A DNA stretch of 64,000 bases from DASWJZ01 sp963739005. Lineage in GTDB: Bacteria > Pseudomonadota > Alphaproteobacteria > Rhizobiales > Afifellaceae. The stretch lies in the NCBI GenBank assembly GCA_963739005.1, contig CAVTYQ010000004.1, positions 372,001 to 436,000 of the forward strand. The letters run 5' to 3'. Below are positions 34,386 to 43,052 of the stretch, piece by piece. The translations under genes and the position numbers were made by a program. Under the pieces are notes generated by a model. That model did not search any database. It had not been told where the DNA came from and was given only the letters and a program-made list of their open reading frames with translations. How positions within the stretch are numbered: the first letter of the stretch is position 1; every line of letters starts with the position of its first letter.

Positions 34386-35741
34386 GTGCGATTTGCCAAA
34401 TGGCTGGCGTGCCTCATTGTTTTCGCGGCGGCTTTGCCGATTGCAGCCCGCGGCCAGGATCAGGGCTTCGAATCTCTGATCGAGGGCGTGCTGAAACAGC
34501 ATCCCGACGACGCGACGCAACCACCGTCGATCTTGCCGCCGACCGCGCCGCAGCCCGGCGCGCCGACGCCGCTCCTCCCGCCGACGGCGCAAGTGCCTAT
34601 CGTCCCGGTCGAGCCCGGCCCGCGCCCCTATACGCCGCCGAAGATCGCGCACGAGCCTGAGCCGCTGCCGCCGAGCGCGACGGTTCAGAGCCCCGCATCC
34701 CCGGCTCAGGCCGGCGCTCCGGCGCCCGGCGCGAGCGCCACGGCTCCCGCCGGGACCGTGGCTCCCGGAACGCGGCCGGGCGCGGAGGCAACGAGCGCCG
34801 AGACGCCAGCCGTGCCGGGCGCCGAGCGGACGCGCGAAAGCCTCACCGTCGAAGAGGTGAACGCGGCGGTCTTCTCCGCCGACCTTCCGCCGCAGAAAGG
34901 CGCGAGCCCGCTGGTCTTGAAGGCGCAGGTGCTCCTCGACCGCGCCGGCGCTTCGCCCGGCGTGATCGACGCCTACGCGGGAGGAAATCTCGGGAAGGCA
35001 CTCTCGGCGGTCGAGACCGTGCTCGGCCTGCCGGTCGATGGCGTGCTCGATCAGCAAGTGTGGGACGCGCTCGGCGGCGACGCCGCGCCCGCCGTCCTCG
35101 TCCAATACACGATCACGCCGGAAGACGCGGCCTATCCGTTCCTCGCGTCGATTCCCGACGATTACGCGGAACAAGCGCAGCTCCCGAACCTTAACTACAC
35201 CAGCCCCGAGGAGATGTTCGGCGAGCGCTTCCATATGGACACGAAACTGCTGACGGCGCTGAACCCGACCGCGAATTTCCGCCAGGCCGGCACGCAAATC
35301 TGGGTCGCCGCCGTCGACGGCGCGCCGATCACGGAGAAGGTTGCGCGGATCGTCGCCGACAAGACGCTGCGCCAGGTGCGCGCCTACGACGCCGCAAACC
35401 ATCTGATCGTCGCCTACCCGGCGACGATCGGGAGCGAAGAGAATCCGTCGCCGTTCGGCGAACACTTGGCGAGCGCGGTCACCCGCGACCCGACCTACGA
35501 GCTCAGCGCAATGGATGTTGTGCAGGGGGGCGGCGGACCGCCCACACTTCCGCCCGGGCCGAACAGCCCCGTCGGCACGGTCCTAATCGCTCTCACCGAT
35601 CCGGGTTACGACATAAGCGGCAACGCCGACCCTACGAAAGTCGGCAAGCCCGGCTCGCATGGCTGTGTGCGGCTTACCAACTGGGACGCCGAGGAACTGG
35701 CCGGGCTGGTTGAGCCTGGCGTCGTCGTCTCCTTCCAATGA
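34386..35741 (+). CDS. L,D-transpeptidase family protein
   Basis: A periplasmic peptidoglycan crosslinking enzyme. GTG start at 34386 preceded by GAGG; it opens a signal peptide (FAKWLACLIVFAAALPIAARG). A Pro/Ala-rich linker (about 35-155) leads to a peptidoglycan-binding-like segment (LKAQVLLDRAGASPGVIDAY ... VLGLPVDGVLDQQVWDAL), a LysM-like stretch, and a C-terminal YkuD domain ending GSHGCVRLTNWDAEEL, with the catalytic Cys in HGCVR. At 451 residues it fits the multi-domain ErfK-like group. Its stop overlaps the extensin-family ATG by four bases, so the two are coupled. Confidence 0.92.
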   Translation: MRFAKWLACLIVFAAALPIAARGQDQGFESLIEGVLKQHPDDATQPPSILPPTAPQPGAPTPLLPPTAQVPIVPVEPGPRPYTPPKIAHEPEPLPPSATVQSPASPAQAGAPAPGASATAPAGTVAPGTRPGAEATSAETPAVPGAERTRESLTVEEVNAAVFSADLPPQKGASPLVLKAQVLLDRAGASPGVIDAYAGGNLGKALSAVETVLGLPVDGVLDQQVWDALGGDAAPAVLVQYTITPEDAAYPFLASIPDDYAEQAQLPNLNYTSPEEMFGERFHMDTKLLTALNPTANFRQAGTQIWVAAVDGAPITEKVARIVADKTLRQVRAYDAANHLIVAYPATIGSEENPSPFGEHLASAVTRDPTYELSAMDVVQGGGGPPTLPPGPNSPVGTVLIALTDPGYDISGNADPTKVGKPGSHGCVRLTNWDAEELAGLVEPGVVVSFQ

Positions 35742-36652
35742 GAGGCGCGCGCCGCGGCGCGGGCGCGGTCCTCGCGCTCGCGATGGTCGCCGCTGCTGGC
35801 TTGGCGTGGGCCGCAAGCGATACCGCGCCGCGGCTGCCGCGTCCGCGACCCGCCACGATCCCGCCGGCGGAGACCGTCGGTTGGGCGAACGGCGCGGCGA
35901 CGCGCTTCCAGGACGCGATCCTTGCCGTCGACGCTCTGGCGCGGCTGCCGCGTCCGCGCCCGGCACATCCCGCTCTGCTAGCGATGGTCGCCCCGCAAGA
36001 GGAAATTCCAGAACCGCCGCAGGCGCCGAACATCACGCCGGCGCCGATGCGGGTGGAGAGCGACGAGGATTTCGCGGCCTGCCTTGGGAACCTGCGCGCG
36101 CTCGGCGTGACGTTTGCGACGATGGAACCGATCGCTGGCGCGTGCAGTATCCCGCACCCGCTCAACGTGACGGCGCTTGGAGCGGGCGTCGCGATCAGCC
36201 CGGAAACCGTGTTGAACTGCGCGGCGACGCGCGCGCTTGCCCGATGGGTTCAGGAGGTCGTTCAGCCCGCGAGCGCGCGGACGTTCGACGCGAAGCTGAA
36301 GGGTATCCGGCAGGATTCCGCTTTCGTCTGTCGCAACCGCTACAACGATCCGAACGCAAAGATCTCCGAGCACGCATTCGCGAACGCCATCGACATTGCG
36401 GATTTCGAATTCGCCGGCCGCGACGACGTCGGGATCGGAACGAACGAAGCTGGCTCGCCGGAATCAGATTTCGAGGAGGCGGTCCGCGCCGGCGCTTGCC
36501 GTTATTTCACGACGGTGCTCGGGCCGGGCTCGAACGCGGCGCATGCCACGCACTTCCATCTCGATCTCGCCGAGCGAAAGGGCGGCTATCGTCTGTGCGA
36601 ACTCGGCACTCCGAAGATCGTGCGCGGGCCGGAGAAGACGACGCGCGAATAG
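35738..36652 (+). CDS. Extensin-like C-terminal domain protein
   Basis: A 304-residue envelope protein. An N-terminal hydrophobic segment (GAVLALAMVAAAGLAWAASD) acts as signal or anchor, then a Pro/Arg-rich linker, then the extensin-like domain (from about 110) with IPHPLNVTALGAGVAISPETVLNC in substance, YNDPNAKISEHAFANAIDIADF and THFHLDLAERKGGYRLCE. The SEHAFANAIDI and HFHLD motifs resemble the zinc-ligand arrangement of D,D/L,D-carboxypeptidases, so peptidoglycan cleavage is plausible. It is translationally coupled to the L,D-transpeptidase, and its last 67 bases overlap gtrA on the other strand. Confidence 0.87.
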   Translation: MRGARRGAGAVLALAMVAAAGLAWAASDTAPRLPRPRPATIPPAETVGWANGAATRFQDAILAVDALARLPRPRPAHPALLAMVAPQEEIPEPPQAPNITPAPMRVESDEDFAACLGNLRALGVTFATMEPIAGACSIPHPLNVTALGAGVAISPETVLNCAATRALARWVQEVVQPASARTFDAKLKGIRQDSAFVCRNRYNDPNAKISEHAFANAIDIADFEFAGRDDVGIGTNEAGSPESDFEEAVRAGACRYFTTVLGPGSNAAHATHFHLDLAERKGGYRLCELGTPKIVRGPEKTTRE

Positions 36653-37023
36653 CCGGCATAGGAGAATGCCATCGCCGAGCCGGCGCCGAGAACGAGCGCG
36701 ACGATCGGCGGCATCCCACGCCAAAGGAGAAGCGCCAGCGCGAAGATGCCGTAGTTCACGCCGGCAGCCATCGCCGCGACGGTCGCGTAGCGCAGTCCCT
36801 CGTGCGCCTGGCCGCGCTCCGACGCGCCGAAGGTGTGCGCGCGATTGAGCCGCCAGGTGGTGAAGGTCGCCGCGCACATGGAGACGACGCGGGCGGAGAA
36901 CGGATCGAGCCCCACGACGTAGTGGAGGAGCGAGAGCACAGAGGCGTCGACCAGGAAGCCGGTGCCGCCGACGAGTGCGAAGCGGAGGACCGTCGGCGCC
37001 TCCGCCTTGACGCGCTTGATCAT
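36586..37023 (-). CDS. GtrA-family membrane protein
   Basis: A 145-residue protein with four predicted helices (for example FALVGGTGFLVDASVLSLLHYVV and VAAMAAGVNYGIFALALLLW) and the family core RFALVGGTGFLVD plus TTWRLNRAHTF. GtrA proteins are thought to flip polyprenyl-phosphate-linked sugars across the inner membrane. It starts four bases after the glycosyltransferase stop, in the same operon, as in GtrA-GtrB systems. The 3' end overlaps the extensin gene by 67 bp tail to tail. Confidence 0.9.
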   Translation of the reverse strand: MIKRVKAEAPTVLRFALVGGTGFLVDASVLSLLHYVVGLDPFSARVVSMCAATFTTWRLNRAHTFGASERGQAHEGLRYATVAAMAAGVNYGIFALALLLWRGMPPIVALVLGAGSAMAFSYAGYSRVVFSGPRTIFGVPSSHRR

Positions 37024-37027
37024 GCCG

Positions 37028-37969
37028 CTACTGAGCCCCGAGCCCGGGGACGGTGAGGAAGAGGATGCGCTTCTGCTCGACGCGCGAGCGGCCGAGCGCT
37101 TCGAGCACTAACCCGCATCCACCCATGATGAAGCCGGCGACGAACATGCTCATGCCGAAAATGGCGTTGGAGAAGGACGCCAGCACTTGCCCGTCGAGCC
37201 GCGCCGTCAGGATCGGCACCATCAGCGAGAGGCCGGCGATCCAGAAGGCGATCGCGAACATCGCGTAGAACGCAAAGGGCCGCGTCTCCCTGACGAGCAT
37301 GCCGAGCATCGCGGCGGTGCGCAGGGTGCCGGCGATGCCCGCCGGACTTTCGGGCGCCGCGCGCTGCGGCTTCTCGTCGGCGAGGTCGATCTCGGCGACC
37401 GGGATCATCAGCTGGTTCGCGTGCATGGAAAGCTCGACCGCGACATCGAAGCCGGTCGAGATCGCTGGAAAGCTCTTTACGAAGCGGCGCGTGAAGGCGC
37501 GATAGCCGGAAACGATGTCGGAGGAGGCGCCGACAAAGAAGTGGCGATAGAGCCACTCGAAGGCGCGCTCGCCGAAATTCTGTTGTGCGCGGCGCCTCGC
37601 TGCGCCGTGCCGCGTCCCCACCACCATGTCGACGCGCTCCGTGACAAGCGCATTGACGAGGGAGGGCGCATCCGCCGGATCGTAGCTGCCGTCGCCCTCG
37701 GCGAGCACGTAGACGTCGGCGTCGATGTCGGCGAACATGCGCCGCACCACGTTGCCCTTGCCCTGCCTGGCCTCGCGATAGACGCGCGCCCCCTCGCGCG
37801 TCGCGACCCGCGCCGTGTCGTCGGTCGAGTTGTTGTCGAAAACGAAGATGTGCGCGGCGGGCAGCGCCTCGCGGAAGCCATGCACGATCGCACCGATCGT
37901 CTCGGCCTGATTGTAACAGGGGATGAGCACGGCGATCTTGAAGCCGTCCTCGATCGCAATCGGGCTCAT
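37028..37969 (-). CDS. GT2 glycosyltransferase, polyprenyl-phosphate sugar synthase (GtrB-like)
   Basis: A 313-residue family 2 glycosyltransferase that probably loads a sugar on to polyprenyl phosphate at the inner face of the membrane. The GT-A domain shows VLIPCYNQAETIGAIV, FDNNSTDDTARV, and AEGDGSYDPAD (acidic nucleotide-sugar/metal site). Two C-terminal helices (FYAMFAIAFWIAGLSLMVPIL, AIFGMSMFVAGFIMGGCGLVL) resemble GtrB. The ATG at 37969 was selected for the domain start; the open frame extends 130 codons upstream without support. It is operonic with gtrA and divergent from the GT-C gene. Confidence 0.9.
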   Translation of the reverse strand: MSPIAIEDGFKIAVLIPCYNQAETIGAIVHGFREALPAAHIFVFDNNSTDDTARVATREGARVYREARQGKGNVVRRMFADIDADVYVLAEGDGSYDPADAPSLVNALVTERVDMVVGTRHGAARRRAQQNFGERAFEWLYRHFFVGASSDIVSGYRAFTRRFVKSFPAISTGFDVAVELSMHANQLMIPVAEIDLADEKPQRAAPESPAGIAGTLRTAAMLGMLVRETRPFAFYAMFAIAFWIAGLSLMVPILTARLDGQVLASFSNAIFGMSMFVAGFIMGGCGLVLEALGRSRVEQKRILFLTVPGLGAQ

Positions 37970-38120
37970 GGTTCCGTCCGCAAGGGTCAAGGCAGCGGCT
38001 TGTCTAGCCCGCCACCGGTTAACGCCTGGTAAGATTTCGCTTGCAGGAACCCCGCGTTCACTTTTCTTGGGGTATGGCCCGAAACAAATCCGACAGACGC
38101 CGACCCAGCCAGACGCGCCA

Positions 38121-39962
38121 GTGAAAGCCGAAGCCGACACTTTGCCGAACAGTGCCGCCTCAGGCGCCTCCGCGCGCGAGCCCTCGCTCCCCGCGATCGT
38201 GTTGATCTTCTGGGCGGCCTTCGCGGTGGCGATCGTCGCCACCCGCGTCCTGAACCCGGCGCTCTTCGAGGGCCAGGACCCCGACAGCTTCCTCCGGCTC
38301 GTCGATGTACGCGATCTTCTTGCCGGGCAGGGCTGGTTCGACCTCGTGCAGCACCGCATGGACCCACCCGGCGGCGCGCTCCTGCAATGGTCGCGGCTGA
38401 TCGACGCGCCGCTCGCCTTTCTGATCTTCGTCGGCAGGCATGTCGGACTCGGCGAGAACCTGGCGCTGACCGGCTGGCCGACGCTGCTTCTGCTTGGATT
38501 TATGGGTGCGGCGACGGCGACGGCCTACGCACTTGCGGGCCGCGCCGCGGCGATCGCGACGCTTTTCCTCGCGCTCTTCTTCCTCGATCCGCTGATCGTC
38601 TACCTCCCCGGCGACATCGATCACCATAACGCGCAGGTCGCGCTGATGCTGGCGACGGTGGCCTTCGCTCTCAGGATGCGCGCCGGAGCTCTTTTTGGAT
38701 TTCTCGCCGGCGCGAGTTCGGCGGTGACGCTCGCGATCGGGCTTGAGATGCTGCCGCATGTCGCCGTGCTCGGCATCGCGATCGCGCTGCGCTTCGCCTG
38801 GACCGGGGAGAACCCGCGCGCCGTTGCCGCCTACGGCGTCGCGCTCGGGCTTCTGCCTGGCGCGCTCTATTACGCGACCGGCTCGCCGGCGGCCGCGATG
38901 GCTTGCGATTCGCTTTCTTATGCCTTCGCCGCTCCGATCCTGATCGCCGGCCTCGGGCTCGCGGTTCTGGCGCTTGTCGGAAGTCGGGCCGGCAGAAATG
39001 TGCGGATCGCAGCACTTCTCGTTGTCGGGGCCGGCGCGGCCGGCACTTTCATCGGGATCACGCCGGAATGTCTCGGCGGCCCCTATGGCCAGCTCTCGCC
39101 GGCGGTGAAGGCGGCCTTCCTCGACACCGTCACCGAGGCGCAGCCGATCTGGGCCTACGCGGAGCGCGAGCCGGTCGGCGCGATCGGCTCGATCGGTCCG
39201 CTTCTCGTGGCGCTTTTCGTCGCCTTCCGGCATGTGCGCCGCCAGACGATCTGGATATTTCCGACAACGCTGCTCGTGCTCGCGGCGGCGCTTTCCTTCT
39301 ACCAGGTGCGCACGCTTCCCTTCGCGAGCGCGCTCGCGATCCCCGTGCTCGGCGTCTGGCTGGCGGAGGTCTATGCCGCCACGGCGGGGCGGTCAGGCGA
39401 CCGCTTGCGCCGCGCGCTCCCGGTGGCCGCCGTTTTTGTCGCGGCGATTCCCTACACCTATCTTCTGATCGGCTGGGGCGGGGAGAAGGCGCTCGCCGCG
39501 GTTTCGCATGGCCGCATCGCGCTGCACGCGCCGACGAAACCCGACCCGGCGCTGATCAAGGGACTTTCGCCGGCGCAGCAGAACTGCTTCGACGCGGCGA
39601 GCGGCGCGCTTCTTGCCGAGGTGCCGCGCGGGCTCGTGCTGGCGCCGCTCTTCTACGGCTCGACCGTGCTGATGCTTTCCGACCATTCCGTCGTGGCCGG
39701 CCCGTATCACAGGAACGGCCAGGCAATCCTCGACACGATCAATGCCATGCAGCGCACGCCCGCGGAGGCGAAGGCGATCGTGCACGCGCGCGAGGTCGAC
39801 TATGTCGCGCTTTGCACCGTGTCGCCGGAGGCGGCGATCGCGGCGGGGAAGGCGCCCGATGGGCTGGCCGCGGAGCTCCTGGCGGGAAACACGCCGGAAT
39901 GGCTCGCGCCGGTGTCGACGACCGAGCCGACGAAGCTCAAGCTCTGGCGGGTGGTGAACTAG
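38121..39962 (+). CDS. Large GT-C-like membrane protein with STT3-like motifs
   Basis: A 613-residue polytopic protein, not confidently named. After a first helix (PAIVLIFWAAFAVAIVATRVL) comes an extracytoplasmic loop with EGQDPDSFLRLVDVRDLL and HRMDPPGGALLQWSRL, then about a dozen helices; LPGDIDHHNAQVALML between two helices recalls the DHH motif of archaeal and bacterial STT3/PglB oligosaccharyltransferases. A soluble C-terminal part (about 470-613) follows. A role as periplasmic transferase using a polyprenyl-linked sugar is inferred from this and from the divergent GT2-gtrA operon 151 bp away. The GTG at 38121 is a guess; no strong ribosome site is seen. Confidence 0.7.
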   Translation: MKAEADTLPNSAASGASAREPSLPAIVLIFWAAFAVAIVATRVLNPALFEGQDPDSFLRLVDVRDLLAGQGWFDLVQHRMDPPGGALLQWSRLIDAPLAFLIFVGRHVGLGENLALTGWPTLLLLGFMGAATATAYALAGRAAAIATLFLALFFLDPLIVYLPGDIDHHNAQVALMLATVAFALRMRAGALFGFLAGASSAVTLAIGLEMLPHVAVLGIAIALRFAWTGENPRAVAAYGVALGLLPGALYYATGSPAAAMACDSLSYAFAAPILIAGLGLAVLALVGSRAGRNVRIAALLVVGAGAAGTFIGITPECLGGPYGQLSPAVKAAFLDTVTEAQPIWAYAEREPVGAIGSIGPLLVALFVAFRHVRRQTIWIFPTTLLVLAAALSFYQVRTLPFASALAIPVLGVWLAEVYAATAGRSGDRLRRALPVAAVFVAAIPYTYLLIGWGGEKALAAVSHGRIALHAPTKPDPALIKGLSPAQQNCFDAASGALLAEVPRGLVLAPLFYGSTVLMLSDHSVVAGPYHRNGQAILDTINAMQRTPAEAKAIVHAREVDYVALCTVSPEAAIAAGKAPDGLAAELLAGNTPEWLAPVSTTEPTKLKLWRVVN

Positions 39963-40005
39963 GGCAGCGGCTTAAGCCTGCGGCCGCCTCGTGTTATCGT
40001 CGTCC

Positions 40006-41007
40006 ATGCTTCGATTCCTATTGATTCTGGTCGCCTTCCTTTCCGCTGCGCCGGCGCTCGCGGAACAGACGGCAAAGCAGCTCTTCGGAGCGCAGTCGCT
40101 GCCGGCGGCGCTCCCCACCGGGCCGGTCGGCTTTTATGCCCGCGGCTGCATGGCCGGCGCGGCGCAGCTTCCGCCCGACGGGTCCACCTGGGAGGCGATG
40201 CGGCTTTCGCGCAATCGCCAATGGGGCCTGCCGGTTCTCATCGATTTCATCGAGAAGCTCGCCAAGGACGCGGCGACGCTCGATGGCTGGCCCGGCCTTC
40301 TCATCGGCGACATGTCGCAGCCGCGTGGCGGTCCGATGGTGACAGGGCACGCCTCGCACCAGATCGGCCTCGACGTCGACATCTGGCTGACGCCGATGCC
40401 GGCAAGGCGGCTGAGCGAGAAGGAACGCGAGGACATGTCGGCGATATCGGTCGCCGAGCCCGGCCCGCACGACATCTATCGGGACCGCTGGACGTCCGCG
40501 CACGGCCGGGTGATCCGCCGCGCCGCCCTCGACCCCCGCGTCGAACGCATCTTCGTTGCGCCGGGGATCAAGAAGGAGCTCTGCCGCACGGCGGGGAGCG
40601 ACCGCGGCTGGCTCAGCAAGGTGCGCCCCTATTACGGGCACGACGACCATTTCCACATCCGGCTTTCGTGTCCGCCGGGCACGAACTGCCGCAAGCAGGC
40701 GCCGCCACCGCCGGGCGACGGCTGCGGCAAAGAGCTCGACTACTGGTTCACCGCCGCGCCCTACAAGCCGGCGTCGACGCCGGCTCATCCGCCGCGCCAG
40801 GTGATGCTCGCGGATCTGCCGGCGGCGTGCAAAGCGGTCCTGCAGGCGCCGCCGGTCGACGGCGCGATGACGATGCGCCAGGCCTTTGCGGCGGAGACCG
40901 GGCAACCCATGCCGCCGGCGGACGCCGACCTGCCCGTCATGGTATCCGCGCCCGCCGCCGAGCCCGCGCTCGCGCGCCTGCCGCGGCCGCGTCCGGCGGC
41001 GCAGTAG
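40006..41007 (+). CDS. mepA: Penicillin-insensitive murein endopeptidase
   Basis: A secreted zinc metallopeptidase (M74) that cuts D-Ala-mDAP crosslinks in peptidoglycan. Signal peptide LRFLLILVAFLSAAPALAEQ (residues 2-21). Metal site pieces GHASHQIGLDVDIW and YYGHDDHFHIRLSC are intact, with GPMVTGHASH upstream. At 333 residues it has a C-terminal Pro/Ala-rich extension of about 60 residues ending ARLPRPRPAAQ. The ATG at 40006 starts the signal peptide; an in-frame start five codons earlier is possible. It follows the GT-C gene by 43 bp and converges with msrA. Confidence 0.95.
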   Translation: MLRFLLILVAFLSAAPALAEQTAKQLFGAQSLPAALPTGPVGFYARGCMAGAAQLPPDGSTWEAMRLSRNRQWGLPVLIDFIEKLAKDAATLDGWPGLLIGDMSQPRGGPMVTGHASHQIGLDVDIWLTPMPARRLSEKEREDMSAISVAEPGPHDIYRDRWTSAHGRVIRRAALDPRVERIFVAPGIKKELCRTAGSDRGWLSKVRPYYGHDDHFHIRLSCPPGTNCRKQAPPPPGDGCGKELDYWFTAAPYKPASTPAHPPRQVMLADLPAACKAVLQAPPVDGAMTMRQAFAAETGQPMPPADADLPVMVSAPAAEPALARLPRPRPAAQ

Positions 41008-41010
41008 AGG

Positions 41011-41670
41011 CTAGGCCGCCGCCTCTTCCTGGAAGATTGGGCAGGAGACGCCGGTGCCGCCGAGCCCGCAATAGCCGGCCGGGTTCTTGGCCAGATACTG
41101 CTGGTGATAGTCCTCGGCGAAGTAGAATTCCGGCGCGCTTGCGATCTCCGTGGTGATTGCGCTCCGCGATTTCCCGAGCGCCTGCTGGTAGGCGTCGCGC
41201 GAGGCCTCGGCCTGCCGCCGCTGCGCGTCGTCGTAGTAATAGACGGCGGAGCGGTACTGCGTGCCGACGTCGTTTCCTTGACGCATGCCCTGCGTCGGGT
41301 CGTGCGCTTCCCAGAAGCGGCGGAGGAGTTCCGCGTAGGAGATAGCCTTCGGATCGAAGACAACGAGCACGACCTCCGTGTGGCCGGTGCGGCCGGAGCA
41401 GACCTCTTGATAGGTCGGGTTCGGCGTCTCCCCGCCGGCATAGCCGGCCGCGGTCACATAGACGCCCGGCGTCTTCCAGAAGATGCGCTCCGCGCCCCAG
41501 AAGCAGCCGAGGCCGAAGAGCGCCGTCTCCATTCCTTGGGGGTAGGGGCCCTTGAGCGGCCTGCCGCTGACGAAATGCTTTTCCGCGGTCGCGATCGGTT
41601 CGGCGCGGCCGGCGAGCGCCTCGCCTTGGCCGGGCATGGCGAGCTTCTTGGAGAGCATACCGAAGAGCAT
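41011..41670 (-). CDS. msrA: Peptide-methionine (S)-S-oxide reductase MsrA
   Basis: It reduces methionine-S-sulfoxide in proteins and free. The active-site motif GCFWGAERIF (Cys about residue 56) is present, with TAAGYAGGETPNPTYQEVCSGRTGHTE-type sequence downstream (seen as YAGGETPNPTY and SGRTGHTEVVLV) and the C-terminal YHQQYLAKNPAGYCGLGGTG with resolving Cys. At 219 residues it belongs to the longer MsrA type with a 45-residue N-terminal extension. It converges with mepA. Confidence 0.96.
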   Translation of the reverse strand: MLFGMLSKKLAMPGQGEALAGRAEPIATAEKHFVSGRPLKGPYPQGMETALFGLGCFWGAERIFWKTPGVYVTAAGYAGGETPNPTYQEVCSGRTGHTEVVLVVFDPKAISYAELLRRFWEAHDPTQGMRQGNDVGTQYRSAVYYYDDAQRRQAEASRDAYQQALGKSRSAITTEIASAPEFYFAEDYHQQYLAKNPAGYCGLGGTGVSCPIFQEEAAA

Positions 41671-41696
41671 GAAGGCCTCCGAGGGTTCGGGTGATG

Positions 41697-42020
41697 TCAG
41701 GCCGCGAATTCGCGGCTGAGGAAGGGGCGTCGGCGGCGTGCGCCGATCACGAGAAGGGCGACGCCGAGGACGGCGAGCACCACGGCCGTCGGCGCCGCCA
41801 TGACCCAGGCGAGCGGCATGTCGAGCGGCCAGGGGGCGGTCGGGATCACGACCTCCGTCCCGTCCGGCTGGCCGAACGCGGCGAGCGTCTTGTAGGTGTC
41901 GGCGAGCGGCGTCAGCACCAGGCTCGAGGCGGCGATCGACTTCGCCCCGTCGACGACGGCCGCGACGAGCGCTCCGGCGATCAGCCAGAAGCCGAGGAAA
42001 CGGGCGATGAAGCGAAGCAT
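41697..42020 (-). CDS. Small two-helix membrane protein
   Basis: A 107-residue protein with two clear transmembrane helices: FIARFLGFWLIAGALVAAVVDG near the N-terminus and PTAVVLAVLGVALLVIGARRRR near the C-terminus, joined by a periplasmic or cytoplasmic loop (SIAASSLVLTPLADTYKTL). From memory, similar proteins next to tRNA-Ser are found in other Hyphomicrobiales and are sometimes labelled PetM-like, which I do not endorse. The ATG at 42020 was preferred over the longer open frame because it begins at the conserved helix. Confidence 0.72.
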   Translation of the reverse strand: MLRFIARFLGFWLIAGALVAAVVDGAKSIAASSLVLTPLADTYKTLAAFGQPDGTEVVIPTAPWPLDMPLAWVMAAPTAVVLAVLGVALLVIGARRRRPFLSREFAA

Positions 42021-42179
42021 GCGCCTATAGGTAAGAGCGTTTGGCCGAAGGAGCAATCGCCGCACACTCGCCTGTGATCGCGCGCGGGCGCCGGCGGGCG
42101 GCGCGCCCGCCTTGCGGTTCTGAAGCGCGGCCGATACATGAGGCGCTCCCGGACGCGGCCCCTGGCGGCCAAGTCCTGA

Positions 42180-42269
42180 GGAGGGGTGGCCGAGTGGCTG
42201 AAGGCGCACGCTTGGAAAGCGTGTTTACGGGAAACCGTAACGCGGGTTCGAATCCCGCTCCCTCCGCCA
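42180..42269 (+). tRNA. tRNA-Ser (anticodon GGA)
   Basis: A 90-base class II tRNA with a 7-bp acceptor stem GGAGGGG/TCCCTCC (one G-U pair), discriminator G and encoded CCA. The D arm is GTGGCCGAGTGGCTGAAGGC, the anticodon loop CTTGGAAA with anticodon GGA, a long variable arm follows (ACGGGAAACCGT), and the T arm holds GGTTCGAATCC. The accessory island begins 13 bases downstream. Confidence 0.97.
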
Positions 42270-43044
42270 GCCATGCTCGGTCCATTCCGGACACATAGGT
42301 GACGGTTTATTCTGGAGACATAGGTAACACCTTTGCTCCGAAGGGATTGGCGATCGGCTCCAGCCTGCAGGTCTCGTCGTCGAAGTAGCCGAGATCGTAG
42401 TGCATGAAGCTGACGAGCCATAGGCGGTCGTCGACCTGGCGGATTCCGACCTTCTGGCCGGCGAAGACCTGGCTGAGGTTGATCTTGCGGCGCTTGAGGC
42501 AGATGCGCCCGCACGTGGTGACGGTGACTTCCCTGTCATGGAAAGGGTAGTCGAGCTGCGGCAGGCCGCGATAGGGGCGGGTTGAGGGCGCGTAGTGCTC
42601 GGCCGGGCAGGCCATGGCGAGGGCCTGGTGCGGGCGCTCGGTGTTGTAGCAGGCGACGAAGTCGTCGAACCTGGCCTGCTGCCTGAGCATGGTCTCCGCC
42701 GCCGGGCGGGTGGTCTCCAGTTTCAGCGTCAGATGCATGCGCTCATGGCGGCCGTTCTGCTGCGGGTTGCCCGGCTTGATCCTCTCGATCTCGATGCCGA
42801 GCCTCAGCCACCAGACGGAGAGCTTGGAGAGGTTGAAGAGCGCATTGGGGCTGGCGAAAGGGACGCCGTTGTCGGTGCGGATGGCCCGGGGCAGGCCGAA
42901 CTGTTTGAAGGCGCTCTCAAAAACCGGGAAGGCGGTGGCCTCCTTGGTGCTGGCGAGCGCCTCGCAGGCGATCAGATAGCGGCTGGCGTAGTCGGTGATG
43001 GTGAGTGGGTAGCAGTAGCGCCGGTCGGCGAGCATGAACTCGCC

Positions 43045-43052
43045 CTTGTAGT
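43045..43052 (+). repeat. Left target-site duplication of the IS256 element
   Basis: CTTGTAGT directly before the left inverted repeat and identical to 44350-44357. Eight bases is the usual duplication for IS256. Confidence 0.93.

Noticed and set aside
42225..42539. Frames crossing tRNA-Ser and the IS481 end
   Set aside because: They run through a structural RNA gene and the transposase 3' end.
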